A DNA stretch of 64,000 nucleotides from Azolla caroliniana (GCA_043228905.1 JBHGNT010000008.1:21514001-21578000), one strand, 5' to 3'. Shown: positions 45,057-57,230, counted from the stretch's first letter. Notes: generated from the letters alone by a model not told the origin. Translations and numbers: made by a program.

Positions 45057-46604
45057 TCAGATTGAATCAAGAAGCCTTGAATCTTCAGGACTTGCTTTGG
45101 AGGCATTTACAGTTAATAGTCGTAATCGATCAAGCCCCAAGATTACTTGCTTTTGATGATCAAATGTGGGCTCTCTTGTTCGTGGTGCCAAAGTATCTGC
45201 CTTTCCTTGTTGTACTCCTAGGAAATATCTGATGAGGAAGTCAAAACACGTAAGAAATTGTGCCCAACGAGTTTGGCCTCGACTCAAGACTCTAGCATTT
45301 TGAAAGTATGTGAGGTTTTTATGATCATGGTAAACAATGATTTGGCGGCAAGAACCTTCTAAGAGATGTCTCCATTGTTTGAATGAGTCTATAATGGCTA
45401 GAAGCTCTTTGTCGCGAATCTCATAATCGATCTCCATGGCTTCGAATTTGCGTGAATTAAAGCAATTGGATGCAGCTTCCCATTACCTCCAATATGTGAC
45501 AAGATACTTCTTACTGCAAAATCAAACGCATCTGCGTTGATGATGAAGGATTTTTCTAGGTCGGCATGAACTAGAATAAGAGCAGAAGTGCATGCTCTCT
45601 TTAGGTTTTCAAAAGTTGTCCACACTAGAACTCCATGTGAATGACTTGTTCTTTTGTGTAAGTTCCATGAGAGGCATCAAAATGTTTGAATAATTCTTGA
45701 TAAATTTGCGGTAAGAAATTGCAAATCCTAAGAATCACTAAACATCACGCAATGAATAAGGTGTTTGCCAGTTCAGAACTGGTAGACCTTATATGGATCC
45801 TTAGATATAGCTTGTTCTGAAACCACATAACCTAGAAATTCCGCGTGGTTACGATCAAAGCTACATTTCTTGAGTTTGGCATAGAGCTCATATTCGTGCA
45901 AGCGTTGGAGGACCTGGTGGTCGTGTATGCCATGCTCTTCTTGAGTTTTGGTGTAGATCAAGATGTTGTCAGGGTATACTATGGTAAATGTATCCAAGAA
46001 GTCGTGGAAAACATCATTTTCCACATGCTAGAAAACTATGGACGCATTCGTGAAGCTGAATGGCATAACCATGTACTCAAAATGTCCATATCGAGTGTGA
46101 AATGTTGTCTTCCATTCATCGCCTGGATGTATTCGAAGAAGGTTATAAGTGCCTCGAAGGTCTAGCTTCGTGAAAAGTTTGGCTCAACTAAGACGCTCTA
46201 GTAAACTCGATATCAAGGGTAAAGCATATCTGTTTCGAACTGTGATTTTGTTTAAACCTCGATAGTCCATGACTAGTCGTAGAGACCCAACCAGTAGGGC
46301 TTTTAGAATGTCGAATGAATTCATTTGCCAAGTGCATTTCTATATACTCTCGAAGGGCCTTGAGATTATATATTAGCCCCAATGGTGGCTCTTTCCCAGG
46401 TTGTAGATAAATAGAACAATCATAAGGGCGATCTGGGAGAGTACTAACCTTACTCTTGTTGAAGACATCTTCGAATTCTAGGTACTTAGTAGGGAGGAGG
46501 GCATCCGACCCTTGTGAGCTAGAGGATAGAGTTGTCATCACTGCAAATACAAACATTTCATTTTTTCGTTTGTCTTTTTGTAATCTTTGTAGAGATATAA
46601 TCAA
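45057..46604 (-). pseudogene. Gypsy C reverse transcriptase and RNase H remnants
   Basis: Pieces of RT ([16 protein letters not shown], the active-site box reading YPDN where Y-x-D-D is expected, then AEFLGYVVSEQAISKD) and RNase H (SFIINADAFDFAV, YEIRDKELLAII, HKNLTYFQ). Frames change at about 46190, 45775 and 45400. Confidence 0.8.
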
Positions 46605-46794
46605 GATTTAGTGAGGTTTTGAATCTCGGTTAGTAGCAACAAGGAAGTTGGAAATCATTGATTGCTCACTTTCTCCGATCAATTTCAAGATTATGAGTTA
46701 AAACCAAGGACAATCGGATGCTCAGGACTATTGATTATATTGCTTGGTTCGGTTCGGTTCAGGACTACTCGAATTGGCTTCTGTGTGGGGCAAG

Positions 46795-47236
46795 TAACAA
46801 TCGGCAACAATTCGGTTTGGTTCGAGAGTGTCCAAACCGAACCATTCACAAAAGTTGAAACCTGAACCAAATCGCATCGATCCACGAAACTGTTTAAACC
46901 GAACTGTTAGGTAAAAATCCAAACCGTTACTAAACCATTAAACCGCTAAAACTACGGTTTTGTGGTTCGGTTTCGGTTTTAAACTTAGGTAAAAATTTTC
47001 ATTATTTCAAAATTTAAAATTTTAAAATTTTAAAGATGTTTCCTAAAATGTGAGAATTAGGCTTAAAAATGAAAAGTTTATTTAAAAAAAATTATTTAAA
47101 AAAAAACCATCAAACTGTTTAAACTACAGTTCCAATATGAACTTGAATCGTTAGAAAAAACTTGAACCTAAACCGAACCGTTAAGCCGCAGTTTTGCGGT
47201 TTGGTTTGGTTCAAACCGAACCATTGCTGATTGTTA
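46795..47236. mobile_element. hAT-like MITE, 442 bp, exact 8-bp TSD
   Basis: Terminal inverted repeats TAACAATCGGCAA and its inverse ...GCTGATTGTTA (about 24 bp alignable), flanked by exact 8-bp duplications GGGGCAAG (46787-46794 and 47237-47244). The interior is AT-rich with GGTTCGG/CCGAACC motifs, including TIR-proximal ggtttggttcgagagtgtcc. No ORF. Same family as 14266-14721. Confidence 0.9.
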
Positions 47237-47266
47237 GGGGCAAGGGAGGTTGGTCAATAGGATTTT

Positions 47267-47676
47267 TTAGGTTAAAGCAAATTCTTTGTTCATAAAACAA
47301 GAGTTGGCTCCTGAATCTAAGAGAATAGAGGCAAGAACTCGATGGCACCTACAAGTGCTAAGCTCAACTTGTGTTGAAAAAACTTTGCTAACATGTTTCA
47401 ATAAAATGGAACCAGTACTTGGGGTCAACATTACATATTCTGGGTTGTCCATCCAAATGGCACGGAGTTTGTTGGACTTAATTCATTTAATATTTCATCA
47501 AGTTGACTCAAGACTTCGAAACTATTGGATTGACACAAAGATGTAGGACTACTAGGGCTAGACGATCTAAGTGGGGAATTGGAATTAAGTTTCTCACTAG
47601 TACTTACTTCATTTACTTGTTGTTTTGGTCTATGTGGGTAGGTGATTGCTATGTGTTCCAGACCACCACAACACAA
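47267..47676 (-). pseudogene. Gypsy C protease and knuckle remnants
   Basis: Protease signature LLDSGANSCFMN within the frame 47452-47267. Upstream frame 47676-47431 contains a decayed zinc knuckle (CCGGLEHIAITYP). Confidence 0.7.
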
Positions 47677-48095
47677 ACATAAACGGTTTGCTCGATGTCG
47701 TCATTTCTCAGCTTCAGACAAAGGCCATAGACTTTGTGTTATGTCAATCTCCATCAAACTTGGACCACCTGATGGAATCATGTGTAAAGTTTGGGTATGC
47801 TTGTCGGTGTCGAGGATACGACCGAAGCATATGTTTGATCTGTTCTTGGTCGTCACATCAGTTGACGCTTTGAACGTTGATTGAATAAGGGGTTGTCACA
47901 CTACATTGCATGACTTATCGCTTCTATAAGCGGTCTTGGATCTTCATGGAAAGTTAATAACAAATCCTTTACATTATTTCATACTCTATAGTGGAATTGC
48001 TCCCTTAATGCTTCTTCATCCCATGGAATATCACAAGATAGGAGGCGGAAATCTACAACATAGGCGGATGTGAGATGATCCCTTCGACACAATCT

Positions 48096-48545
48096 TCAAA
48101 TTTTGTTGATCGCCGTTCTAACACTATTAGTGTCTCCAAAGTTTGCTTGAAATTCTTTAATGAAACATTCAAAGTCTTGGAGAATGGGAGATTTCTTTTC
48201 TAGCAATGGTGCAAACCATGCTAATGTTGTTCCTGTCAAGAGAGTTCCAACTAGTCCAACTTGAGTTGTATCAATTGGATATTTGGTAGGATGCATATGA
48301 ATTACTAGATGCTCTTGGTTTAGAAATCTTCGAAATTGTGACCAATTACCAACGACCTTCCTAGACAAACAAATATTTGGTTCTTTGGGAGAGCTTTGTT
48401 GCATTGAAGCTTGTTGTTGAAGAGATTGCAATGTCGTTTCGAGTTGGAATACACATGTTGATAACTCCTCATATTGTTGTGCCTTTTCTATGCTTACTTG
48501 TTGCAAATCTCCAAGCAATCGCTGATTCTCTTGCTCTAACGCCAC
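48096..48545 (-). pseudogene. Gypsy C gag fragment
   Basis: 149 codons: an N-terminal coiled coil (LEQENQRLLGDLQQ) followed by the capsid part with FRRFLNQEHL, TQVGLVGTLLTGTTLAWFAP and FGDTNSVRTAINKI. It ends where the frame is lost. Confidence 0.8.
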
Positions 48546-48952
48546 ACAAACTTCTTTGTGAGATGCTCTAGCTTAGAAACAATTCATAATACTATTGCTT
48601 GGTAACTGACTCCATAGCGATGATAGTGTTTGGTAGGAATCTCGAGAAGAAAAGAAAGAAATGAAAAAATGGCTATTCCGATTTAAACTATCACGGCCCT
48701 AGCTTGACAAAAGAGAATTGAACAAGTAAAGGAAAAGAAAGAGAGAAAAATGAATATATTTTTATTGTAAGAGGAAAATATACAAGAGCAAAAACTATAA
48801 TATTCGCCGAAGACTGGTGTTGAATCGGAATGGTTCTAACAATACAATATGTCTTGTTTATGTACTAGTAGCATGTGCCCCTTGAACTCTTTTGATATTT
48901 ATAAAGTCACAATATCAAAGTCATAGTAAAGTAAATTATAATACTTTTACCT

Positions 48953-49005
48953 AATGGCTATTTAAGTTAGGTACTCTCCCTTGTTATGAGTTCGAGCCAC
49001 CCTAA
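48953..49005 (+). repeat. tRNA-like SINE head
   Basis: ATGGCTATTTAAGTTAGGT resembles an A-box region and GAGTTCGAGCCAC a B-box, about 30 bp apart. It ends in non-coding DNA and no cloverleaf 3' end follows. Confidence 0.5.
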
Positions 49006-49649
49006 AGCTAATAGGGTTTTGTATACTCATGACAAGAACACCTTCATGGGTTGATTTTTTGGCACCCACGTAGTCATGAGGCTTCCATATGCAAATGATG
49101 TAAATATTATTCTCCTATAAAGTCATGAACTTTTAATGCTTCTTCTATGCCATCAAAGACTCTCCCCAAAACAAGTGGTTTGTCCATGAATACAAGACCA
49201 ATACAATGAACAAAAAAAATCCTAACAACCAATGAGGAATTTGAAAATAAAACTCGCTACACTCGAAAGGATCCACCTATGGGCAAGTAGGTCCCATAGT
49301 TGGAAGATTTAGGGATCGGCTTGGGCAGAGGAACCCCATGTTTACCCCAAGCTGATCAAACTAGTGCTAACGTTTGATTCAAACATTGAGTGATCTTTGC
49401 ATGAATGTAGGTAGGCCCAATATAACGATGGAAAGAAAAACCAAACAACCAAATTATGAGCAACTTCGAAGACTCGAGTTTGTTGTACTCAAAATGCTCC
49501 ACCTATAGAGGGTAACAAATTTGGGAAGATTTACCGATTAAGTGATATGTAGGATCCCCTTGCAACCCGAAAACAAGCAAATCATGATTTCCATTAGCAT
49601 TGGATTTGACAAAAGCCAGACCAAGCAAACTACAGATCGACATAACACA

Positions 49650-49830
49650 GTGCTCGATTATGAGATCGAAGCTAATTAAGCTTGCATTGGTATTCCAATG
49701 AATAAGAAATTATCGATCGATCTATCAATTACAGTACTCAATTATGAGATCGAAGCTAGCATCACTGCATTCCAATGTGTAAGAAACTTTTGATTGATTG
49801 ATCGATCGATTACAATGCCCGATTATTCGG
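49650..49830. repeat. Tandem repeat, ~86-bp unit
   Basis: attatgagatcgaagcta occurs at 49657 and 49743, followed in each copy by a gcattccaatg block and atcgatcgat runs. About two copies. Confidence 0.7.
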
Positions 49831-49936
49831 CACCAAAGAGATATCCATATATGTATTTGGGCATGTTCATGGGTGTCCAAATGATCAATTAGTGATTCAA
49901 TCGCCTTCTTTCTTCTTCAGTCTTCTCTCTGCGGTG

Positions 49937-50003
49937 TATAAAACAAGGGAGAGGGCGAAGAATCAAATCGCCCACTACCTATTTGGACTACCACAAACCC
50001 TAA
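49937..50003 (+). promoter_or_regulatory. Core promoter and telo-box of the eS30 gene
   Basis: TATAAAA at 49937-49943 is followed ~50 bp later by the telo-box AAACCCTAA at 49995-50003, ~28 bp upstream of the ATG. Telo-boxes in the leader are typical of plant ribosomal protein genes and co-regulate them in growing cells. Confidence 0.75.
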
Positions 50004-50030
50004 TTCCTTGCAGAAGACTTCATCAGTCCG

Positions 50031-51484
50031 ATGGGTAAGCTTCTTGCTTCTCTATACACACACAGACACACGCAAGCACTCACACAGACACACAGATGTA
50101 CACACCCACAAAGAGCGCTCTGTTGTGTTTTGATTTCCTTGTGGTAATTCTGCAGGGAAGGTTCATGGTTCTTTGGCTCGTGCGGGGAAAGTGAGGGGCC
50201 AGACCCCCAAGGTTGCGAAGCAAGAAAAGAAGAAGCGGCCAAAGGGGCGTGCCTACAAGCGCATCCAGTATAACCGCCGATTCGTGACTGCAGGTAAGAG
50301 AGGCGATTCCTCTGTTTCATGTGATTAGTGTTATTAGGTTTAGGGCTATTAGTGGTTAGTGTTGTTACTAGGGTTATGTTTGTTTGGGTTTAGGGTTATG
50401 GTGATTTGGTTAGGGTTATAATTGTGAGGTTTATGATTATGCCATATGGTTGTTAGGTTAGGGTAATGCCATATGGTATTTATAGTTGGGATTATACCGT
50501 ATGGTTTTTATGTTCATGTATATGGTTGTTAGGGTTAAGAAGGTTTATTTATAAGGTTTTTAGGGTTAAAGTAGTGAACCTGAGGTATGCTTCAACGCGC
50601 ACCGGAGAAAGAGTTAGGTCTAGATACTTAAAACAATCTGGAAATGATATATCAATCCTTTAATATGAACATCTCATCTAAAAGGGTTTTATGTTTATGT
50701 ATATGGTTGTTAGGGTTAAGAAGGTTTATTTATAAGGTTTTTAGGGTTAAAGTAGTGAACCTGAGGTATGCTTCAACGCGCACCGGAGAAAGAGTTAGGT
50801 TAGGGTTATTCTAGATACTTAAAACAATCTGGAAATGATATATCAATCCTTTAATATGAACATCTCATCTAAAAGGGTTTTATGTTTATGTATATGGCTG
50901 TTAGGGTTAAGAAGGTTTATTTATAAGGTTTTTAGGGTTAAAGTAGTGAACCTGAGGTATGCTTTAACGCGCACCGGAGAAAGAGTTAGGGTTAGGGTTA
51001 TTATAGATACTTAAAAACAATCTGGAAATGATATATCAATCCTTTAATATGAACATCTTATCTAAAAGAAACCAAGTTATAAAACTTGTCCGAAGAATGT
51101 TTCGGAGTGTCTAACCATATTAAGTTTGGACATAAGCAAGTTGTAACTTCCTACTTAAAGAATTATTACTAACAAACATAATGTAATATAATGTAACAAA
51201 CATGTCCTTGTATTTTTTGGGCTCCAACAGATTCATACATCTGATAATGACACTAGAAATAGATGATGCATTAATGTAACTTTTCTAAGGTATCTAATGA
51301 AGCATGCTGATTCTCTAAGGTTCTCTAATCAAATCTATCATTTATGTTTTGAAAAAGCTTGTGACAAATATTATCCTTCCAACATTTTTGGGTTTCCTTG
51401 CGTTAATCTTAATTTGTTGGTTTGTTTTGTGATGCAGTTGTTGGTTTTGGGAAGAAAAGAGGCCCAAATTCATCAGAGAAGTAG
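50031..51484 (+). CDS. RPS30: 40S ribosomal protein eS30
   Basis: Three coding exons: 50031-50034 (ATGG), 50156-50293 and 51438-51484; 62 residues. The protein reads [16 protein letters not shown]..., has the basic [12 protein letters not shown] stretch, and ends [15 protein letters not shown]. This is the full length and sequence pattern of plant eS30, a component of the small ribosomal subunit near the decoding site. Unlike animal FAU it has no N-terminal ubiquitin-like fusion. The first exon has only the start codon and one base, which is why it escapes ORF scans. Splice sites are GT-AG and phases agree. Intron 2 (1.14 kb) carries a triplicated ~185-bp repeat. Confidence 0.95.
50330..51070 (+). 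repeat. Telomere-like and triplicated ~185-bp repeat in eS30 intron 2
   Basis: gttagggttaagaagg recurs at about 50527, 50709 and 50900 (periods ~181 and ~191), each copy ending with tgatatatcaatcctttaat. The intron is sprinkled with ttagggtt motifs close to the plant telomere repeat TTTAGGG. Copies are ~95% alike by eye. Confidence 0.85.
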
Positions 51485-53270
51485 ATCTCTAGGGTAAGCT
51501 GGTAAGTTTCCTTGGCCAATTTCATTTATCGTCTTTTTCTTTTTACCAGTCATAGCCGATTGCAATTTTAACTTAATATTTACATGTGCTTTATTCTATT
51601 TCTAGATAATCAACAATATGAAGAGAACATGAAGATAATCAACAAAATGAGGAACACATGAAGATTTTTGTTAAAAAGTAGCTATTTTTTCTGCATTGGG
51701 ACAATTTTTGTGAAAAGAGTCTGAAATTGGTATGGCACATATCACAACTAGTAAATTAATTGGTAACAATAGATTCACCATATTATTTTTGTTTTTTCTT
51801 TGTTTATGTCTGATGTAATCGTGTCAGTTTTACATCAACAAACAAGCAAATTCAGTCTTTTGATGAAGTATGCCTTGTCTGACTATTTCACTGTAGTCTT
51901 ATGATGGATTACATATTATCTTGCAATTGCTGGTATAGTGACACCATTTTTTTTGCCATTGGAGTTAATGAGAAATGTCAAAAGGGACATATCTAGAAGC
52001 ATTTTATTCTCATCCTATGATGAAAATCGAGGAGCAATGTTTTTCATGGCAAAATAAGTCTTCTATCTTGTCTTAAAAGCAAAATCAAGTTTTACCAACA
52101 AGATACGATGAGGGAAAGGGAATTATTGAAGGATGAAAGGTCTGCAATGAGGCATGGAATAGATGAGTGGATAAAAACCTCGGTATGTTATGAAAAACGT
52201 TGTTTTTCAGAGAAAGAGCAAAGGTATGAGCTGGATGTTTTAATATGGTGCAAAGGTATAAACTTGATGTGTTAATATGGGGATACATCCCTCTTTAAGT
52301 AGATGAAGTTTGTAATGGCAAGCATAAATTGTTTTATGGTATTATGATTTAGAGTGTCAATGAAGAACTAGGTATCGGTGAATGTTGTTATTTGGAGTGG
52401 ATGATGCTAGTGTTCTCATTCCTGAGAGAAATAGGTTTTTTGTAATGTGGCTATTAGCTTAAGAGCCAGAAGGAACCAAGTATTATTACATGTTATAATT
52501 TACTAAAAATAAACTGTATATGTTGGAGATCGATATGTAATGAATGCAATTTGTTTTACATGTTTTGGTCTTTTATGAAACCTCTGAAAAACATTCTAAA
52601 ACTCCCAGATCTACCATTGCAAAATATCACTTGGAAAGTTGCAGGTACTGTCATGCTTGATTTAGGGATTGGATGGATTGCAAAATCATAATAGTTATTG
52701 CTTAAAAATGTGCACCTCCAATTGGGTTTTCAGTGATGAACTTCCACTTGAGTGAATTGCATTGGTCTCCCATTGCTTGTTATGGATCCAATGTATATAT
52801 TTTCGTATGTGAGATGAACTTCCACTAAACAGAATTGTATTGGTACCTCATTGCTTGTTATGGATCCAATGTATATTTGTTCGAATGTGAGATGAATTTC
52901 CACCTAAGAGAATTGCATTGGTCTCTCATTGCTTGTTATGGATCCAATGTGTATATGTTCATATGCGAGGTGAAAGATAGATGGGCTACATGGGTGAGAG
53001 CGAGAGTCGAAACTCTCGTTGCATTATTTGCTTGCTAGTGACTCTAGTTGGGTTAGAAATTGTGCAATTGCATGAAGCTTATTATAGTAATTGTAATTTG
53101 GATTAGGTTGGTATGTCCACCTTCATGAAGAATCCAATAAAAGCTTTAACCTAATGAGATTCATGATGCGAGACACATGAGGGTCCAAAACTAAGAAGTG
53201 ATTTCTACCCCCAACAAAAGAGTTTGGATTTTGATGAACCCATGTAATTAAAAGAATGTATTTTGTCGTG
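51485..53270. other. eS30 3' flank and intergenic DNA
   Basis: Part is 3' UTR. Nothing else coding is seen. A tandem repeat lies at 52735-52975. Confidence 0.5.
52735..52975. repeat. Tandem repeat, 78-bp unit, three copies
   Basis: gatgaacttccac at 52735, 52813 and (gatgaatttccac) 52891, each followed by cattgcttgttatggatcca. Confidence 0.9.
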
Positions 53271-53274
53271 CAAT

Positions 53275-53381
53275 TTCCGTACATAGCATACAAAAACATA
53301 TACATACCATAACATACATAGCAGACATAGACACATTCATAAGATACATATATACATACCATACCATACATAGTACGCTCG

Positions 53382-53412
<31 letters not shown>

Positions 53413-53670
53413 AACATGCATACCATACATACATACATACATGCACACATTACATACATACATACAGGCACACATAACATACATACATACTTACATACAT
53501 ACATACCATACATACATACTTACATACATACATACCATACATACATACATACATACATACATGCACACATAACATATATACATAACATACATACATAACA
53601 TACATAACGTACATACATACATGATACATACATACAGGCACACATAACATGCATACATACATACATGCAT
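53275..53670. repeat. CATA microsatellite with CG/CA tract
   Basis: Long (cata)n runs, an alternating gcgcgcgcgcacacacac purine-pyrimidine tract (about 53375-53412), and dispersed gcacacataacata motifs. It lies ~250 bp upstream of the TMEM128-like gene. Confidence 0.9.
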
Positions 53671-53786
53671 GCAAATCCACGTGCATACAACTGTAAACGG
53701 CCATGAACTGATTGTCAACGCCTGTGAATTTGTGATAAATACGTACACACAAATGTCAACGCCCATGGGTTTGCCTTCATCCATTC

Positions 53787-53787
53787 A

Positions 53788-53822
<35 letters not shown>

Positions 53823-53823
53823 T
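53787..53823. repeat. (CT)n microsatellite
   Basis: ctctctctctctctttctct tract, ~100 bp upstream of the ATG at 53921. Confidence 0.85.
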
Positions 53824-53920
53824 TGTGTCCTGCTCCTCCTCCTTTCCTCTTGCAGTAACAGAGTAATTGCATTAAGACAGGTTAATGTGTACATGCATAT
53901 GATAAAAAAAAGAAGCAATC

Positions 53921-55716
53921 ATGGCTCTCCACAAATTCAGACAGTCAAGGTCCTACAGGCTTGACCTGGAGTTGGAGTCCCAACTACCACAATCCATAAA
54001 CAGGGTTCCATCAAAGCACAACACCAATGGTGTGAGTTTCTCTTCCAAGCCATCATCATTTGAATTGGAAAGCCGCTACAACAACAACAACTATTGCTTG
54101 ACTCGGCTTCTATTTCCACATAATTCACACATTCTTTCATCATCATCATCATCATCATTGTTGTGGTGGCGGTGGCGGATTCGAACCGCAAACTTCCTCT
54201 GGATCGCGTCCGCAGTATTCATCGTTTACTTCGGGGACTCGCGGACAAATTTGGTAGCTCTTTTGGTCTCCGACCCTCGCATCCACAGGTAGGTAACATT
54301 AGCCGTAACCAACTTGCTCGACCATTTCGAGGCCTAGTTTAAAACCTCCTTTTGGTGTATTTAAGTTATTTTGTTGACGTGAATTCAATGTACCCTTCTC
54401 GACAACTCGAATTATTGGATAATGTAGACAATAGTCATTGGGTTTCGTGTACTCTCACCATGTGCCGATAGCTAGCTACCCTTGACGTAATGGCTTTGTA
54501 TCACCAATGTGTTAGATTTTCGAAGGATCAAGATGAGGCATGTACCATTGCTTGCCCGAGAACAAGGATAGTTAGCCATTACTTAGGGTTTCTTGTACTC
54601 TCATCAATGATAGTTAGCCATTTCTTTGGGTTTCTTGTACTCTCATCAAGGATAGTTAGCCATTTCTTAGGGTTTCTTGTACTCTCATCATGGGTTAGTG
54701 GCTACATTTGATGATGTCATGGTCTTTGGATGACATGCCTTTTTTATATCACAATGTGTTACATTTGATAATGAAGAGACTTGTTACCAAGCACATTTTC
54801 TCATGCTCATTAGCATGTGCTACGTTTAGTGAAGGTCATTTGATAGATAGATAGGTGTATATAGATAGATAGATATGTAGATAATGGTGTGTCTCTTATT
54901 CAATAAATTGTTAGAACTTATTACCAAGCACACTACCCATGTATGTCATATTTTTTTATACTACGTATGCATATATGCTAAATTTGGTTTATACAATCTT
55001 AGTGACATGGAAAACCAAGATGGGAATGGTGGGGTAACAGGCCAATTGGCAATAGGTTGTATACCCAAGTGTTAGTATAATCTAATTGTCTCGAGTATAA
55101 TGATATTTTATGTTTCATTTCCTTGTTACTCTACGATAAAGTTCGTTTACGTATGCCATGTTGCTCTCTTATCATAAGGATGTTCTCGTAACTAATATAT
55201 AAAGTTCTTTTCCAAATCATGCTTCTTGCAAATACAAAGATTGATCCGGAATTTCCTGTGGTCCGGAAAAACAAAGGGTCATGTAACTTACATTAATGAA
55301 TGGATATCTTTAATAAAAGAAAAAAAAAGTTCTTTGCATGTAGCATGACAATGTTTAGTGAATTGAGAACATGGTCTCGTATGATCACTTGGTCATAACT
55401 TGCATGCCATTTATCAAGTAAGAATAATCTTATGTAATATGTGAAACCAATCTTCTCTCCAATTGATGTTCATGTATGTATCATGGAATATGCTAGATTT
55501 GTGTTCTTGTAGTATTTATTTCCTTACACATTACTTTTTTTGCTTCATTTGCAGAGTTTCATTCTATTTGGGATTGTTGTGCCTCGTTTGTAACGTTGGT
55601 ATCTTTTTGTATCTCTCCCTTCGCATACATACCATAAAAAAAGCAGAAAAGCTCCAACTTGTTGCAAATGATATCATCCCAATAATAGTGATGGTTGCTT
55701 TGTTGACTTTCATTTT
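53921..55716 (+). CDS. TMEM128-like multi-pass membrane protein (partial, last exon not found)
   Basis: Two coding exons join in frame: 53921-54288 (donor CAG|GTAGGT) and 55555-55716 (acceptor TTTGCAG, donor TT|GTAAGA). The N-terminus is polar with a Ser-rich run coded by (atc)n. A first membrane segment FLWIASAVFIVYFGD is followed across the junction by FYLGLLCLVCNVGIFLYLSL and, after a charged loop, IIPIIVMVALLTFI. The arrangement resembles the TMEM128 family of small ER-type four-helix proteins; this is my recollection of the pattern, not a search result. The final exon, with the last helix, should follow but I cannot see it before the chimeric retroelement at 56506. It may lie beyond that element, outside the window, or be lost. 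Confidence 0.6.
54567..54705 (+). repeat. Tandem repeat, 42-bp unit, three copies
   Basis: gatagttagccattt and the following gggtttcttgtactctcatc recur at about 54567, 54609 and 54651, in the intron of the TMEM128-like gene. The period is a multiple of three, so a short ORF (54490-54711) runs through it; I do not regard it as a gene. Confidence 0.85.
54846..54885. repeat. GATA microsatellite
   Basis: gatagatagatagg and atagatagatagatatg. Confidence 0.8.
55237..55332 (+). mobile_element. Internally deleted LINE fragment
   Basis: aagattgatccggaatttcc and tgtggtccggaaaaac match the LINE segment at 34995-35035, then jump directly to the LINE 3' end (acattaatgaatggatatc, ttaataaaag, poly-A). It lies in the intron of the TMEM128-like gene. 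Confidence 0.7.
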
Positions 55717-55854
55717 GTAAGACCACATACCCTTACATTTGAAATTTTTAATTGTCTTATTGCTTTGAGAGCACTATATGGCAGGTACACATCCATGCAC
55801 CTCAGTCTATGTATGAATACATCATGTGAGACGTTCATGAAATGATCTTTGTAG

Positions 55855-56084
55855 TAAGAATCTATAACGGTTTGGTTTCAACTTAACTGGTTTGGCCTTG
55901 TCTGAGCCAAACTGGTTTGGCCCAAATTGGGTAAGCCTAAATTCGTTTGACAAGGCTTAAGTTGATTTGAGCCAAGCTCAAAGTAGTTAAGGAAGCTCAA
56001 GCTTGAATCGAGCTGAGCCGAGTTGAATTGCTAAATTGTTTAAAAAGGTTTAACGGCTCGATTCCGAGCTGTTGCCAACTCCTA
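55855..56084. mobile_element. hAT-like MITE, 230 bp, exact 8-bp TSD
   Basis: Ends TAAGAATCTATAACGG and the inverse of TAGGAGTTGGCAACAG (11 of 16 matched, four of the five differences transitions), flanked by exact CTTTGTAG duplications (55847-55854, 56085-56092). The interior has ggtttgg and gagcc/ggctc motifs. A different subfamily from 14266 and 46795. Confidence 0.7.
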
Positions 56085-56505
56085 CTTTGTAGTAGTCCAT
56101 CTTTGTGGGAAGAGGCTTCCTTGCCATGCCAAGTTTTTTAGGTATAGAGTTGCCATAGATGGTGTCACACTACTTGTTCCTTTCATCATTTTGGAGAGGT
56201 GTCTGGTATCAGAAGGATGACAAGTTCTCATTGTTATGGCCATTGTTGTTCAACCACTTTGTGACATGGGAATACCATGATCCTTCTCCTTGTTTTGTTT
56301 TCATCGTGTCTTTCAATGTTTTGCCCACCTTTTTTGTAGTTTTTTGAGGTAGCATATTTTGGATTCAATTGATGACGTTCACTATTGGAAATAATGCTTC
56401 TACCATCATATGGGTTGGAGATATTCAGCTCAATTGATGTCATTCAGTGTGGAGGCTTTGCTACATATAATCCATGACACCATCATGATTGGTGGACTTT
56501 CTATG

Positions 56506-56958
56506 TGTTAGAGTTATGATCTAACGTAAGCATATGATAAGGATAAAAGATAGATAGATAGAAAGGAGAGAGAGAAAGAAGGGTGCCGATCCACCTGACC
56601 ACCCCCGAGCGAAGGGATCGAGACGGACTCGAGCCTCGATCGGCGTCCCATACCATCGTCGTGGCGTCGAGTCATACCTGGTGCTTGCGCGCTCGCTACA
56701 AGAGTTGACCCACCACGAAACAGAGTCTTGACGTAGTCAAGATATGATCAAATGAGGGTAGCTAGGCCTCATATTTATAGCGATACCCCAAGGCCCCCAT
56801 GCAAGTTCACACTTGGCCTAATGGGTTGTCTTAATCCCGAGGATTAAAAGTAATCCTCCCCTTCTTTACACTCTCGTTTAACCCTCACACTTATCCATGT
56901 GTATAGAATACTACGGTAAATTCTCACCACGGGATATTATATGGTCATGCCTGTAACA
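56506..56958 (-). repeat. 3' LTR of the chimera (gypsy-like)
   Basis: TGTTAGAG...CCTGTAACA, 453 bp. On its right the minus strand reads AAAGAGGGGGAGTA directly before TGTTACAGG, a polypurine tract. Confidence 0.7.
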
Positions 56959-57230
56959 TACTCCCCCTCTTTAAAACATTGCACTCTTGCAATGGAAATC
57001 TAGGATTATTTTAGTACGCAGATTTTTTGTTTTAACATTGAGAATTCTTTCTGGTACATGTGGTTTAGAAGATAATTCTTTAGAAGTAAGCAGAGTTTAA
57101 GTTGTAACTGTATTGTCGCAAGAACCTAGAAGTTCTTTTAGACAACTTTCATGAAAAACTGGATGAATTTCAACACCATCGGGAAGAGCTTGGCTTTCGG
57201 CGTTGTCCAGCTTTCGATGTCGGCTTTTGT
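56959..57230 (-). pseudogene. Ty3/gypsy integrase C-terminal fragment in the chimera
   Basis: The end of the 57939-57097 frame reads LPDGVEIHPVFHESCLKELL, a hallmark of the region after the integrase core in chromovirus-type Ty3/gypsy elements. After a TAA, an in-frame PERILNVKTKNLRTKIIL follows, like a degraded chromodomain linker. Copia elements do not have this domain. Confidence 0.7.

Larger units (their letters stand above)
44040..48560 (-). mobile_element. Chromovirus-like Ty3/gypsy element C, heavily decayed
   Basis: Minus-strand order gag (48545-48096), degenerate CCHC region and protease (47676-47267), RT (46604-45773), RNase H (45625-45057) and integrase (about 45050-44290). The frames are scattered by many indels. 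The gag sequence (VGLVGTLLTGTTLAWFAPLL) is of the type found in chromoviruses and related elements. LTRs are not clearly delimited; CACGGCCCTAGC near 48686-48697 may be an LTR end. A hAT-like MITE (46795-47236) is inserted between protease and RT. Confidence 0.8.
48561..49900. other. Intergenic with SINE-like and tandem repeats
   Basis: No gene seen. May include the 5' LTR of gypsy C. A tRNA-like segment lies at 48953-49005 and a short tandem repeat at 49650-49830. Confidence 0.5.

Noticed and set aside
54490-54711. 73-codon ORF with VSHFLGFLVLSS repeats
   Set aside because: It is an intronic 42-bp tandem repeat.
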